Source: Hirundichthys speculiger
Lineage: Eukaryota > Chordata > Actinopteri > Beloniformes > Exocoetidae
Reading direction: 5' to 3'
Assembly (NCBI GenBank): GCA_018398805.1
Contig: JAGFBZ010001279.1
Coordinates: 558,001 to 622,000 of the forward strand
Length of the DNA stretch: 64,000 nucleotides
Part shown: piece after piece, positions 49,201-57,724 of the stretch
How positions within the stretch are numbered: position 1 is the first letter of the stretch
Layout of the letters: every line of letters begins with the position of its first letter
Position numbers and translations under genes: made by a program
The notes under the pieces: generated by a model
The model's input: only the letters and a program-made list of their open reading frames with translations
The model's database searches: none
What the model was told of the DNA's origin: nothing

Positions 49201-52200
49201 CGCTCACAGTCAGGACCAGATCAGGAAGTTGAGCGACCGAGATTTAGGGTGCTTTTAGACCTGTGGCCCGTTTGTTTTGTTCCGATTCAGGGGCTAAATC
49301 AATACAGTTGTTTCGTTTTTCGTTTGGGGCGTTTGTGTTCACAAGTCAACTGTCTGTAGCGGTTCAAAGCTGTTAACAAATGCCACATGCGAACCAACTG
49401 TTCTCTCATTGGTCAGAAATGAACGTGAAAGGAGTTTCCTCTTCCATACCCCGGGAAAAACAACAACTACTCACACAGTTATGGGTGAGTTGTGTCAGGT
49501 TGCTGTGTCGATTATGTTCTCACCGCAAACGAACCGCTCCAGGTCTCGAATGGAAGCGAGCTGAGACCACCTCTCCTTGGTGATCTCGGCTCGCTTGTTT
49601 TGTCCAGAATCCGAGCGCGATTGCTGTGTTCACATATACCAAACGAACCGATCTTTAGGGGGAAACGCTCGCTGTTTCGGAACAACTGCTCCAAACGGGA
49701 CAGGTGTGAAAGCACCCTTAAACAGAGTTTAAGCAGAAGAGAAAAAGCAAGGAAAAAATTAGTCTCCGAAATCGCCTCCATGCCTCATAATTTTGCTCAT
49801 TAGTTCCCACCTCTAATTTGTTTTTGGGGGACACATTAGTCAAACGCAACTGTGAGTTGGGGCTGATGTGGTGTCGTTAACCCGTTCAGTACTGAAGCCA
49901 CGAAGCTGTGAGTGCCTGTAGGACGCTATTTATCACTAGAGTGATTATATTTAACTATAGCGCATCATTGGGCTTGTCATTTTGGTTATGACAAATGTAC
50001 GATAATTTCCCTCGAAATACGAATAATTTTGAGTCTCTGGTACGATAATCCTACATTTCCCACCTGGCAACGCTGATGAGAACTTGGATGGAGGAAAAGA
50101 TGGAGAGCTGTGATGTTTCAGTACCCAGCAAAGACTTAGGCCCAGTGTCAGGATTGTGTTATGTTGGAGTTTTTGATTTGATAGTCACTTCAGACGCCCA
50201 AATTTATACTCTCTTTTGTAATATGTTTCCCTTCAAGTCCTCTAAAAAGTGGAAGAGAATATGCTCTTGCCAAGCTACTGCTCTGGCCAGTGACAGGCAA
50301 GTGTTTGGAAAAGAAAAAAACACAGGTGTCAACTTGTGTGTTTCAGAAAGCCTAAGCATCAGCTACTTCCTCGGCTGGCCACAAGCACAACGAGGGAGGC
50401 AGCATTGCTGAATGAGACGGAAAAGTCAGCGAACAGTCACATATTCACAAACCAGCTGCCTCTAAATTTGGAGTGATGTTCTTGCAGCCACTTCCTGGTG
50501 AAATGCCTAGTACTTCACTGCCAATACTCCTGCTGTGCTCCCGTCAGCAGTCCAAGGACATCCATTTTATTTACAAGTAATCTCAATTTTTTCCGTCATG
50601 ATAAAGGACAGAAATGGTTTGAACTTCCATCTCCTTGCTCTCCATTTTGTTCCTCCATGCACGCCGTCTTCTCTTAAGTTCGTCTGGATTCGCAGTTCTT
50701 GACTTCTACACCTTCAGTATGAATGTTCACCGTGTTTTGATAGCTGGACATATTCATATATCTTACACATAACTGCCTTAAAATGATCAAATCAGTTTAC
50801 AAATATTGTATGTCAGATATGGTGTATTTAGCGTCTCATCAGAGAAGGTGGAAGTGGGAAAATGATCCCACTAATCCAGGATTTCAGCTCACTGTGTGTC
50901 ATTTAAATGCAATAAGGACTGTAATGTGTGGACTTTACAAACGTGTAGGCAGCTGGTTTGATGACAGTGATGTATCATCTAACTTTTCAGTGATGTCCAG
51001 TTTCAGGTAGTAAAGAATGTTTAGCCCAAACACGACACACATCTGTCATTTCATTTGGCCACATTTGGCCTTGACTGACAGCGTTAACCACGGCTTCTTA
51101 AATTCAGCCACATACCCACCAGGCATGTTCTGAATTTGCATTTTCCTTCTGCATTTTGAGGCTTGGTCCTTCGAAAACATGCCGTAACCCATGTTAAAGC
51201 TGGCTTAAGACATGCCATTTACAGAGTTATCACTCTTTGAGAATTTTGGGCCACATTACAACACCTGTCAGTGTTGTGACTGAGCCAAAAGTGCCAAAGG
51301 TTTCCCAGATTAGGCCCAAATCAGGGGATAAAATCACAATTAAATGGTCGCCAAATGCGACCAAAATTTTACCATTTCGACCGTTTTTCTCTGCCTTGTT
51401 GCCAGTGGCGAGGGCCGCAAAATCCACCATCAGTTTAGAAAAAAAAATTTTTTTTCTGATTTCTGCACATTTGTCATGTGTCACCAAGGCAAACATATCT
51501 AAATAATTTAGATACAAAGTTGATTTGGTGAAAAGTGGCCATGTTTTGGGTGCGCATCGTTTGCCAGAAGTCATAACTGCACATGCGCCTAACCCAGCGA
51601 TTGACAGTTGGACAAAACTGAAGACGGACGAATGCAAAAACCTGTCACTGCATCTACTCACAGAAAAATGGATCGTTTTGGTAATTAATCTCATAAAAAT
51701 ACACAACAGAATAGTTAACAAGAAAGAGATATTAGTTTTCATAGTAAGCATCATGGAAACAGAATAAAATGCGCTTTCATGCTTGTAAACCATACCTGTC
51801 AAGTATCCCATTTTGGCCAGAAAAGTCCTGTATTTTACTCTTCTCTCCCGTCGTCCTCCCATAGTAGTAATTTTCCCATAAATCTCATGTATTTTAACCT
51901 GCATTATTAAAAAATAATAATACCGCATCAGGCGGAATAAAAAAACGAACATTCCCAATCTGAGATCTTTCACTTGCCTCGCGATAACTGAACAGCAGTA
52001 GCTACTACAGGTAATGTAGGTGGTAGATGTCGCAAGATTAGTGTGTGACATCCGATGAGTGACAGAGCGCGAAAAAAAAAAAGATTGTTCCAGAGAATAG
52101 GATTGCGCTCTTCTCTCATGTAAAATAAACTACTCTGGACCAGTCTACAAATACACTCCTTCCAAAACAGTCATAAAGAATTCAAAGTTTGCAATAAATG

Positions 52201-55200
52201 AGTACAACAAGTCATTAAAAGAGTAAAGAAAAGTAATCTGAAATGAGATGAAAAAATGTAAAAGAAGAGCAATATGAAATTAAAACAATTTATGGAATGA
52301 AAATCAAATGTAAATGTAAATACAAGCAATGTAAAATGAACAAAAAATATGCAAATCCTTCAAATAAATACTCTTCATATATACCCCTTTTGTGTTTTCA
52401 TTTAGGCAATAAGGAATGTTCACATTATGTCAATGTGGCTTTATGCACAGCTGTACTACTTCCTGAACTTCAGCCAGCTGTTTTGTTTCCTGTGTGCCAT
52501 CAATTGACAAACTGATTAATCCAGGTGTGTCTGACCTCACAGCAATGGTCAGAGACACCTGGATTGATCAGTTTGTCCAATAATGGCACACAGGAAACAA
52601 AAGAGCTGGCTGAAGTTGCTGAATATGCTGGGAGCGTCCATGATAATGTTAGCAGTCTACGGGGGCGTATGAGGCGACGAAAAACACTGGCGACCAAAAT
52701 TGCTTGCTGGCTACCAACTTCAAAAACTTGGTAGCCAGGGGCTACTTGGTAAAAATTCTAATTTTATGCCCTACAAATATGTCTGTTATTTTGGATGGGG
52801 TGTACTTTCCCACTCCTAGCCTTCCAGTTGGCAGCACTGGTTTATCAGTGGCCAGATCAGTCTCTTCATGCAGCTTTAATTGACTTCTAGTGGCCTTAAT
52901 TTTGTTCCTTTTACTGCACTGTAGTGTTATCTGTGTTAGGCTGTGTTGCTTTTTCTTCCTCAGCTCTCCTGATGGCCATGCTGGAAGAAATCAAAATCTG
53001 AATTAAGTTTCTCAGGGATGCTAAGGAATGTTAATGCTTGAAAGTTCTTTCTGTCATGGCCTGAGAGCAATGTTCATCTCTGTAGATAAGTACCCACTGT
53101 CTTATGTGTCCATTCGCTCTGGTGTCGACAAGGTGGCCTGGCTGGCTGTGCTGCCCTGCGCTTAAGAAGCCTGAACTCATCGATCCATCATAGATGCGTC
53201 ATCTCAGCAGCACTGCAGCGTGTTGTAGAAGTGCTTCTTCCTAGCATGGATGGTTTAGGGAACGGGCCTGTGGGCCGATCATGTCAAAACCCAGATTTGA
53301 ATACAGAAAACAGCCCAGTGAACATTAAATTGGGATGTGTAACCCCACAGACTGGAAAGAGGAGAACTTGTTACATTGATTGTTTAAAAAGAGGAGCTGA
53401 ATGCCTCAATGGATAAAGAACAAACTTACTGATGGGAGAAAACAAAGGGACCGCTTCTGATTACAGCACAGATCATGATGATGCCGTGGCATTGTTAAGA
53501 TAAACCTTTGCAGTGTCTCTGTCCTTTGCATCTGTCTCTGTCTGGAGGTACATTTATTTTCATGAAGCTCTGATATTGATAATTGGTGAGTCAGATTGGT
53601 GGGTAATGTCTTCTCTAGCACAAGGATTCTAAGTTGAGGTAAAGGTCTTGACTCTGGGGGCCGGTCTTTGTAGGAAAATGATGTCTTGTGCTGCCTGAAC
53701 AACTCTGACAGCTTGAACCCAATGGATCCTGACGTCATCATCTTCGAACATGCCCATGCCAACAGAAGAGAAAAAAAGCGAATTGATGGAAAAATCAGGC
53801 CTAAGATATATTAGGGTGGTCAGCTGGATGCAGAACATTACTGAAACTAGACCCGAGCAACTGAAGTAACCCCTGATCATGATACTGCCGCTGCAGGCTG
53901 GCAAAGATGGCACTATGGGTGCACTTCATCTGCTGATCTTCTTACCCTTGTAAGCCCATGATTCTTGAAAAGGTTAAATCTGGACTCATTAGACCATGTG
54001 ACCTTTTTCCATTACTCAAGAATCCAATCTCCATTATCCAATTGCAAACTGCGGCTTTTTTTGATTATCCTCACTGATAAGTAGATTTCTTAAGCCCGCG
54101 GAGCTGTGAGTTCTCTTCACCGCTGCCCCATTGATTAGTTTGATTACATTTCATTAAATGTTTAAGCGCTCTAAAGAGGATGAAGCAGGTATAATGGACG
54201 GATGTGCTTAAGTGATCTCCTGTCACAGTCATTTAAGATTATTTTCCAACCACATGTCTCTTCTCCGTGATGGAGGTTCACCACGTTCCTTCTAGGTTTA
54301 ATTATGCGCCGGACAGTTCCAAACTCAATTTTAATAGTTTCAGCAATGTCCTTAGTGGTCTGTGTGATGTAAACCAATAATGTGACCCTTTAGATATAAA
54401 GTGACATCTTCTCCGTAGGATGTGTCTTCCAATATGTCTTATTAAGGCATTAATTTGGTTTGGTTTGGGTTAAATAACTGATTTAACCCTTGCCAACTGA
54501 AACATATTAATCTCTGCAAATTTGCTTAGTTAAATCCAGGTGGTGACTAGATATGATGATGAAGTGACTAACTTAAATGTACTGTTAAAGACTATAAGGA
54601 GGTAATTTTTTGGGGGGGCTATTTGTCTTTACCTCCGCTGTAAAGTAGAAGTAAAGAAAAATAAAGTAGAAGTAAAGGAAACCAAAGGGCAGGAGAAAAA
54701 TGGTTTAAAAAAGGTTATATAAAAAAAGTCAGTCAGAATACAGAGCATGGAAATGAGGCAAGTACTTACTAAGCACACAACAGAAGCAAAACCAGACAAT
54801 TTTAACAAAACATGACATCAGAGCCTCACTTGACAGAAGGGAAGGAGAGGACGATCTTGGAAGGAAGGAAAGGAGGCTGGCTGAGGTTGCTGAGATGCTG
54901 CTGTTGAGCTCAGCTCTGGATCTTTGGCTAACAGAGGGTCTGGAAGCTTGCCTTTGTCCACCATTCATTGTCAGCTTACATTACAGCTTTCCTTAAGACA
55001 TTTAAGTACATGGCACACGAGTGTGCGTTAATGTGCATATGACTGGTGGTGCGGTGGATGGGAGTGAGTGGGAAGCAGTGTTCAGAGAAAAAATAACAAA
55101 AAACTGCCAAAAGTCATCACACAAAAACACACGTGACACAGCCGTGGAGCATCCAAGAGGGCTGTAACTGGTATTTTTGTTGGCGTGCCATTCATACTGG

Positions 55201-57724
55201 AGCCCTCCGGGCTACCCTTCTACACACACACACGCAGGCACTTGTATGTTGAAATGCTGAGACACACACGCTCAAACACAGTGAGTGTTGGCTGGCATCC
55301 CTCTGCAGCCGGTCCTGAGGAGAACATCGTTGACTGGGCATCCCCTCTGGCAGCTGCAGCAGCTCGCTCCTCCCACAAACAAACGCGCATGCAGCGAGAC
55401 GGCATTCCCTTGATGCCATCGGTTTTTGGCTTGCGGCGCTTTAAGAGCTGAGCAGCATGCCTTAAACATCACAACACTTAGACTGTAACATTCATGGCTG
55501 TCGACAGACGCCGGCTCTCTTCTCTGTCTGACTCCTGCTCCTCCACCACACAGAGACTCAACAACACACAGTAACAGACACCGTCGTGTCATCCACACTA
55601 TTTTTGTTTTGGCACAAAGACAAAAGAGCAGGGAAGGGAAAGTCTCTCTGAAGGGCTGTTGTGGAGCTATGTTGTAGTGAAGTAATTTTTCCTGTCAGAT
55701 GACCAAACAGAGTTGTCCTCATGAGTTCCAGGCAAACAGGACTCCTAGTTGTTAACCAGAAAGTTTCTGAGCCAACAGATTTCTTCCACACTGACTAAGT
55801 GGGTTGTGTCCATGAAAGATTTGCCAAATCATCGCTGCCAATGCCAAACAGCTTCTTTTGCGTTTTTGCTTTTGACTTTTGTTTGGTGGATTGGATGATT
55901 GAAATCTGAATGAACAAGACCGATTGGCAATTTAACAGTTTAAATCTATTCATTTAACAAACAGGAGCATGTGGAAGAATCACACACAGCCACAGCAGCC
56001 GGGCACGTCCTCCTCATGCTGTTACCAGCCTGGTCACACACTGCTATCCAATTCTTCAACCAGCATTTGTTGCAAGTCAACCAACGTGGTTGTGTTGGTC
56101 ACTAAAACATGCTACTCTGTAGGTGCAGCAATCATCCAAGGGTTCTCCACATCGTTTCCACACTTTGACCCTATGCTTTAAGTGCCGTAGGAAGAATCAG
56201 CACTCATTGCTGAACATGAAATTCCCCCACATGTTCGTGTTCCAGTGCATGTGTTGCCAACATTCATGCAAATGGGCCTGATAGTCAAGGGCAATCATTT
56301 AACTCAGATCAATTCAACTTTATTCATATAGTGACTATTACAATGCAAACTGTCTCTACAAACTTTTCAGAAACCCAAATAATGACCCCTGAGCAAATAT
56401 GATTAAATAGTAAAGGAAAAAATGGCAAATAAAAAGCTCCCCTAGCGGTGGACAAACCTTGAAGCCAAACGTTAGCCTCATGACAGGCCTCCTCGCAACC
56501 CTATGAGATCGGAGATTAGCTGTGTGCAGTCTGTTCCAGATTGTCTGGGCAGACCGCCATTGGGCATATCATCCTGGAAACCTTGACGCAAATCTGCAGA
56601 AGATGGCCTACGTGCTAACAGGATGAGGAAACAGTCTTTTTGGGTGCTGTTTCTTGGGACGCCTACTTTGTGGCCTGTCTCTGACATCCCATGTTACATG
56701 GAACTTTGCCTTCAGTTTGCTGGTGGTTTTAGGGCTCACGCCAAATATTGCTGCAGCTTAGTTTTGCCAAACACCTTCTTGAAGTTGCTCTATTGTACGA
56801 GCCCCATCCAGATCAGTCAAACGTGGCTCGTTGATTTTTGGGGCAGACACCAACTGACCACCGTAGCAGGACAATAGCAACAAGAGTCAATAGCAACAGC
56901 AAAAAAAAAAAAACAGACTGTTTGGCTTTGGCAGAGAAGATTTGGCAAATCTTTCATGGGAGCAACCTACAGGCTCAGCTCTGCTGTTCATCCCACTAAT
57001 GCATGTTCCTTACAAACATGCATTTGTATTTTTTGACAAGAAGCATTGTTACACCAAAGAAATAACCTACCAAACATAAATTTATTTTCTAATTGTGTTT
57101 ATTTTAGTTCAAATGCCAAAAAGTAGCTAGTGCAACTCACTTTTAACCACGATGAATACGTTAAAGACTTGCCTTCTCCTGACAAGACGTTTTCTCAGCA
57201 GTTTAAATAACCACCTGGAGAGCTGGTGAGACTTATTTTTCTTGCTAGCCCAGCGTCGCAACTCCAAACACATTAGTGCAATACATACATTCAAGATTCC
57301 AAATACTTCCACAGCAGATACAAACATAAGTTATCTTCCTTGTCGTAGATGATGCAGAGCAATCACCAAAAAGCTGAAAATATCAGTGGTTTCAGTCATG
57401 ACCCTGCAGTAGCTTCCATTTTATATCGTTAAATCTCATTTAACGTCTGCTTTGTGGCCATGATGAGACATGGCTCTGACAGCCCATCGCCACTGTCTTC
57501 ATGGCGTAGTTTGCAATAAGCTAAGTTCAACCTAATGTGTTTAAAAAGATGTCAAAAGGCTGACTCTCCTTTTTCTCCTCTGTGTCCCCTTATCTCTCTG
57601 GGAACTCCTTCCTCCTCGTACCCTCTCATCCTCGTCTTCACAGTCCCTTATCTTTGATGAGGTGGATCTATCGGATGCCAGTGTTGCAGAGTCCAGCACG
57701 AAGAATGTCAACAACAGCTTCACA
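31756..57724 (+). CDS. dgkh: DGKH, diacylglycerol kinase eta (N-terminal exons, partial gene)
   Basis: The plus-strand exons 32927-33211, 46451-46561 and 57644-57724 join in phase 0 to about 159 residues that match vertebrate [69 protein letters not shown], then [20 protein letters not shown] and NNSFT. This is a type II diacylglycerol kinase, which phosphorylates diacylglycerol to phosphatidic acid and uses its N-terminal PH domain, half of which is seen here, for membrane targeting. The paralogue DGKD is close, but [14 protein letters not shown] and [10 protein letters not shown] fit eta better. C1 and catalytic exons lie beyond base 64000. A second possible N-terminus starts at 31756. Confidence 0.93.
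32157..32191. repeat. TTCTC-rich pyrimidine microsatellite
   Basis: Runs of CTTCT/CTCTT in the intron after the possible first exon. Confidence 0.7.
32640..33240 (+). promoter_or_regulatory. dgkh: CpG island over DGKH exon 1
   Basis: The densest run of CpG in the window (for example GCGCCGGTCGGAGCCGCGGC near 32775). It covers the region upstream of, and inside, the exon encoding the DGKH N-terminus, and is the likely main promoter. Confidence 0.7.
32927..33211 (+). CDS. dgkh: DGKH coding exon 1 (long form)
   Basis: 95 codons from the ATG at 32927 (G at -3), starting [20 protein letters not shown] and ending STSGQIRSK at AAG|GTAAGG. The last 40 residues match human DGKH; the first part is a low-conservation, Ala/Gly/Arg-rich region, as in other vertebrates. 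An internal acceptor-like tract ending CGACAG at 33050 would allow a shorter form of this exon (33051-33211) to be joined to the upstream exon at 31756. Confidence 0.85.
33212..34300. other. DGKH intron, no recognised feature
   Basis: Non-coding, AT-rich after the first 250 bp. The open frames here are the read-through of exon 1 and its shadows. Confidence 0.5.
34310..34745 (-). mobile_element. Tc1-like remnant
   Basis: The minus strand reads [20 protein letters not shown] near 34420-34470, similar to the WGCISVHGxG stretch of the Tc1 family seen at 6586-6771. No ends or open frame remain. Confidence 0.5.
34945..34994. repeat. (CT)n microsatellite
   Basis: About 25 uninterrupted CT units in the DGKH intron. 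Confidence 0.95.
35108..36117. mobile_element. Non-autonomous hAT element, 1,010 bp, with perfect target duplication
   Basis: The ends are TAGGGCTGGGCAAGTTAAT and, reversed, TAGGGCTGGGCAACGATTAA. It is flanked by CTTTGTAC at 35100-35107 and CTTTGTAC at 36118-36125, an exact 8-bp duplication typical of hAT insertion. The subterminal regions are rich in TTAACGCG/TTAATCGCG. There is no transposase inside. Confidence 0.9.
36118..36870. other. DGKH intron, no recognised feature
   Basis: Non-coding. A TG-rich stretch near 36730-36860 leads into the poly-C tract. Confidence 0.4.
36871..36928. repeat. Poly-C tract of 58 bases
   Basis: 58 consecutive C (G on the minus strand). Proline or glycine repeats in open frames over it are artefacts of the homopolymer. 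Confidence 0.95.
36929..38020. other. DGKH intron, no recognised feature
   Basis: No gene or element that I can support. Confidence 0.4.
38021..38057. repeat. Perfect 17-bp-arm hairpin followed by poly-A
   Basis: GTTCTTATTGTGTGAAT, a 3-nt loop AAA, then its exact reverse complement; 11 nt later (from 38069) comes an A run. It could be a short foldback or retro-insert tail. No coding role. Confidence 0.85.
38334..38419. mobile_element. 86-bp foldback hAT MITE with perfect target duplication
   Basis: GCTTAGAG flanks both sides (38326-38333 and 38420-38427). The arms share GTGTCAAACTGATCCGTAAA and onward, 26 nt without mismatch, and the centre (TGCAGG-TTGC-CCTGCA) also pairs, so the whole element folds as one hairpin. 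The ends resemble the GTGTCAAACT ends of the hAT at 2381. Confidence 0.9.
38430..41335. other. DGKH intron, no recognised gene
   Basis: It includes a TTTA microsatellite near 39358-39386. The open frame at 39767-40195 (142 codons) has no recognisable family and no splice context, so I leave it uncalled. Confidence 0.4.
41336..41445 (-). mobile_element. Short Tc1-like fragment
   Basis: The string 'ccaaattctgaccctaccatct' with 'cgagactcatcagg' matches the style of the SDET region of a Tc1-type transposase read on the minus strand. It is only about 100 bp. Confidence 0.4.
41446..42992. other. DGKH intron, no recognised feature
   Basis: No gene or bounded element that I can support. Confidence 0.35.
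42993..43403. mobile_element. hAT MITE, 411 bp
   Basis: The left end TAGAGATGAGCGATTTTATC and the right end, reversed, TAGGGCTGTAGCGATACAC are related. The flanks CACTGTAC and CACTGTTT agree in 6 of 8 bases. The internal ATATCGATATATATCG motifs repeat near both ends. It belongs to the same broad TAGGGCTG-ended group as 35108-36117. Confidence 0.7.
43630..43945. repeat. Three (GT)n microsatellites
   Basis: GT runs near 43633-43650, 43807-43833 and 43920-43940 in the DGKH intron. Confidence 0.9.
44560..44905 (-). mobile_element. Tc1-like remnant
   Basis: On the minus strand, phrases corresponding to a decayed Tc1-type transposase ('ttggtctcatctgagcgcatcacattc', the WSDET region in reverse). 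All frames are broken. Confidence 0.4.
45525..45553. promoter_or_regulatory. Inverted pair of forkhead-type motifs
   Basis: GTGTTTACACC and GGTGTAAACAC face each other across 7 nt. Each contains TGTTTAC, the forkhead core. Sequence match only. Confidence 0.3.
46169..46198. repeat. (GT)n microsatellite
   Basis: Short GT run about 250 bp upstream of the next DGKH exon. Confidence 0.9.
46451..46561 (+). CDS. dgkh: DGKH coding exon 2 (start of PH domain)
   Basis: 37 codons, [20 protein letters not shown] then [17 protein letters not shown]: the first three strands of the PH domain with its conserved W, K/R and YF. The acceptor is CTTCCTGCAG and the donor AAG|GTCAGT, phase 0 on both sides. Confidence 0.97.
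46562..47789. other. DGKH intron, with X-box motif
   Basis: Non-coding apart from the motif at 47424-47436. No element boundaries seen. Confidence 0.4.
47424..47436. promoter_or_regulatory. RFX X-box motif
   Basis: GTTGCTAGGCAAC is a full palindromic X-box, the class bound by RFX transcription factors. It lies in a DGKH intron 0.9 kb after the PH-domain exon. Confidence 0.45.
47790..48030. other. Intronic CpG-rich patch
   Basis: A clear rise in GC and CpG (GCGCGCTGGCAGGAGCGGGC and following) inside an AT-rich intron. The plus strand is open for 106 codons from 47803, but I recognise no protein. It may be an alternative promoter or first exon. Confidence 0.4.
48488..48901. mobile_element. 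Harbinger-type MITE (weak ends)
   Basis: The left AGCCTGATATATGCTTC and the right end, reversed, CATGATTTATATTTTTGCGTC are related, and resemble the ends of 11340-11789. There is no protein inside. The right end abuts the target site of the next element. Confidence 0.6.
48910..50075. mobile_element. DNA transposon with CAGCGTTGCCAGGTG ends, 1.17 kb
   Basis: Both ends carry CAGCGTTGCCAGGTG in inverted orientation. The flanks ACGAGAAC (48902-48909) and ATGAGAAC (50076-50083) agree in 7 of 8, suggesting an 8-bp duplication (hAT or P type). Internal TACGATAAT/TACGATAA units lie near both ends. There is no transposase; another element is nested at 49247-49717. Confidence 0.8.
49247..49717. mobile_element. 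Nested Harbinger-type MITE, 471 bp
   Basis: TTA flanks both sides (49244-49246, 49718-49720). The ends are GGGTGCTTTTAGACCTGTGG and, reversed, GGGTGCTTTCACACCTGTCC. A 3-bp TTA duplication fits PIF/Harbinger insertion. Confidence 0.8.
50084..51220. other. DGKH intron, no recognised feature
   Basis: No gene or bounded element that I can support. Confidence 0.4.
51230..52100. repeat. Probable dispersed repeat with a 273-codon open frame
   Basis: The minus strand is open from 52051 to 51230 (273 codons, starting [20 protein letters not shown]). I recognise no domain, codon use looks intronic, and phrases such as 'cctgtcaagtatcccattttggcc' recur in fish repeats. I infer a decayed transposon, not a gene. 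Confidence 0.35.
52468..52615. repeat. Long near-perfect hairpin, about 69-bp arms
   Basis: The left arm 52468-52536 and the right arm 52547-52615 are inverted copies with about five mismatches (both contain TTTGTTTCCTGTGTGCCAT or its complement). The loop is about 10 nt. It would form a long RNA hairpin in a DGKH transcript. Confidence 0.85.
52616..53875. other. DGKH intron, no recognised feature
   Basis: No gene or bounded element that I can support. Confidence 0.4.
53880..54400 (-). mobile_element. Tc1-like transposase remnant
   Basis: The minus strand (54171-54377) reads [20 protein letters not shown] and [14 protein letters not shown], the DNA-binding HTH part of a Tc1-type transposase like the one in element A ([29 protein letters not shown]). 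The rest, downstream to 53880, is broken. Confidence 0.65.
54401..55801. other. DGKH intron, no recognised feature
   Basis: It includes an A/G-rich patch near 54650-54730 and short CA runs near 55225. No supported gene. Confidence 0.4.
55802..56968 (-). mobile_element. Tc1-like transposon remnant with matching ends
   Basis: The left CCATGAAAGATTTGCCAAAT and the right end, reversed, give the same 20 bases, followed by a further similar block (TGCCAA.GCCAAACAG). Internal text 'gtctgggcagaccgccattgg' and 'ccttgacgcaaatctgcagaagatgg' belongs to a decayed transposase on the minus strand. Confidence 0.7.
56305..56470 (-). mobile_element. L2-type LINE 3' UTR fragment
   Basis: 'tcaattcaactttattcatatagt' is the typical reversed 3' end of a fish L2-type LINE. 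It continues into 'aaaaagctcccctagcggtgg...aaccttgaa'. It is inserted inside the Tc1-like remnant. Confidence 0.55.
57644..57724 (+). CDS. dgkh: DGKH coding exon 3 (PH domain)
   Basis: 27 codons, [20 protein letters not shown] then NVNNSFT, continuing the PH domain. The acceptor is CTTCACAG and the donor ACA|GTGAGT, phase 0 on both sides. It is the last DGKH exon that I can find in the window. Confidence 0.95.
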
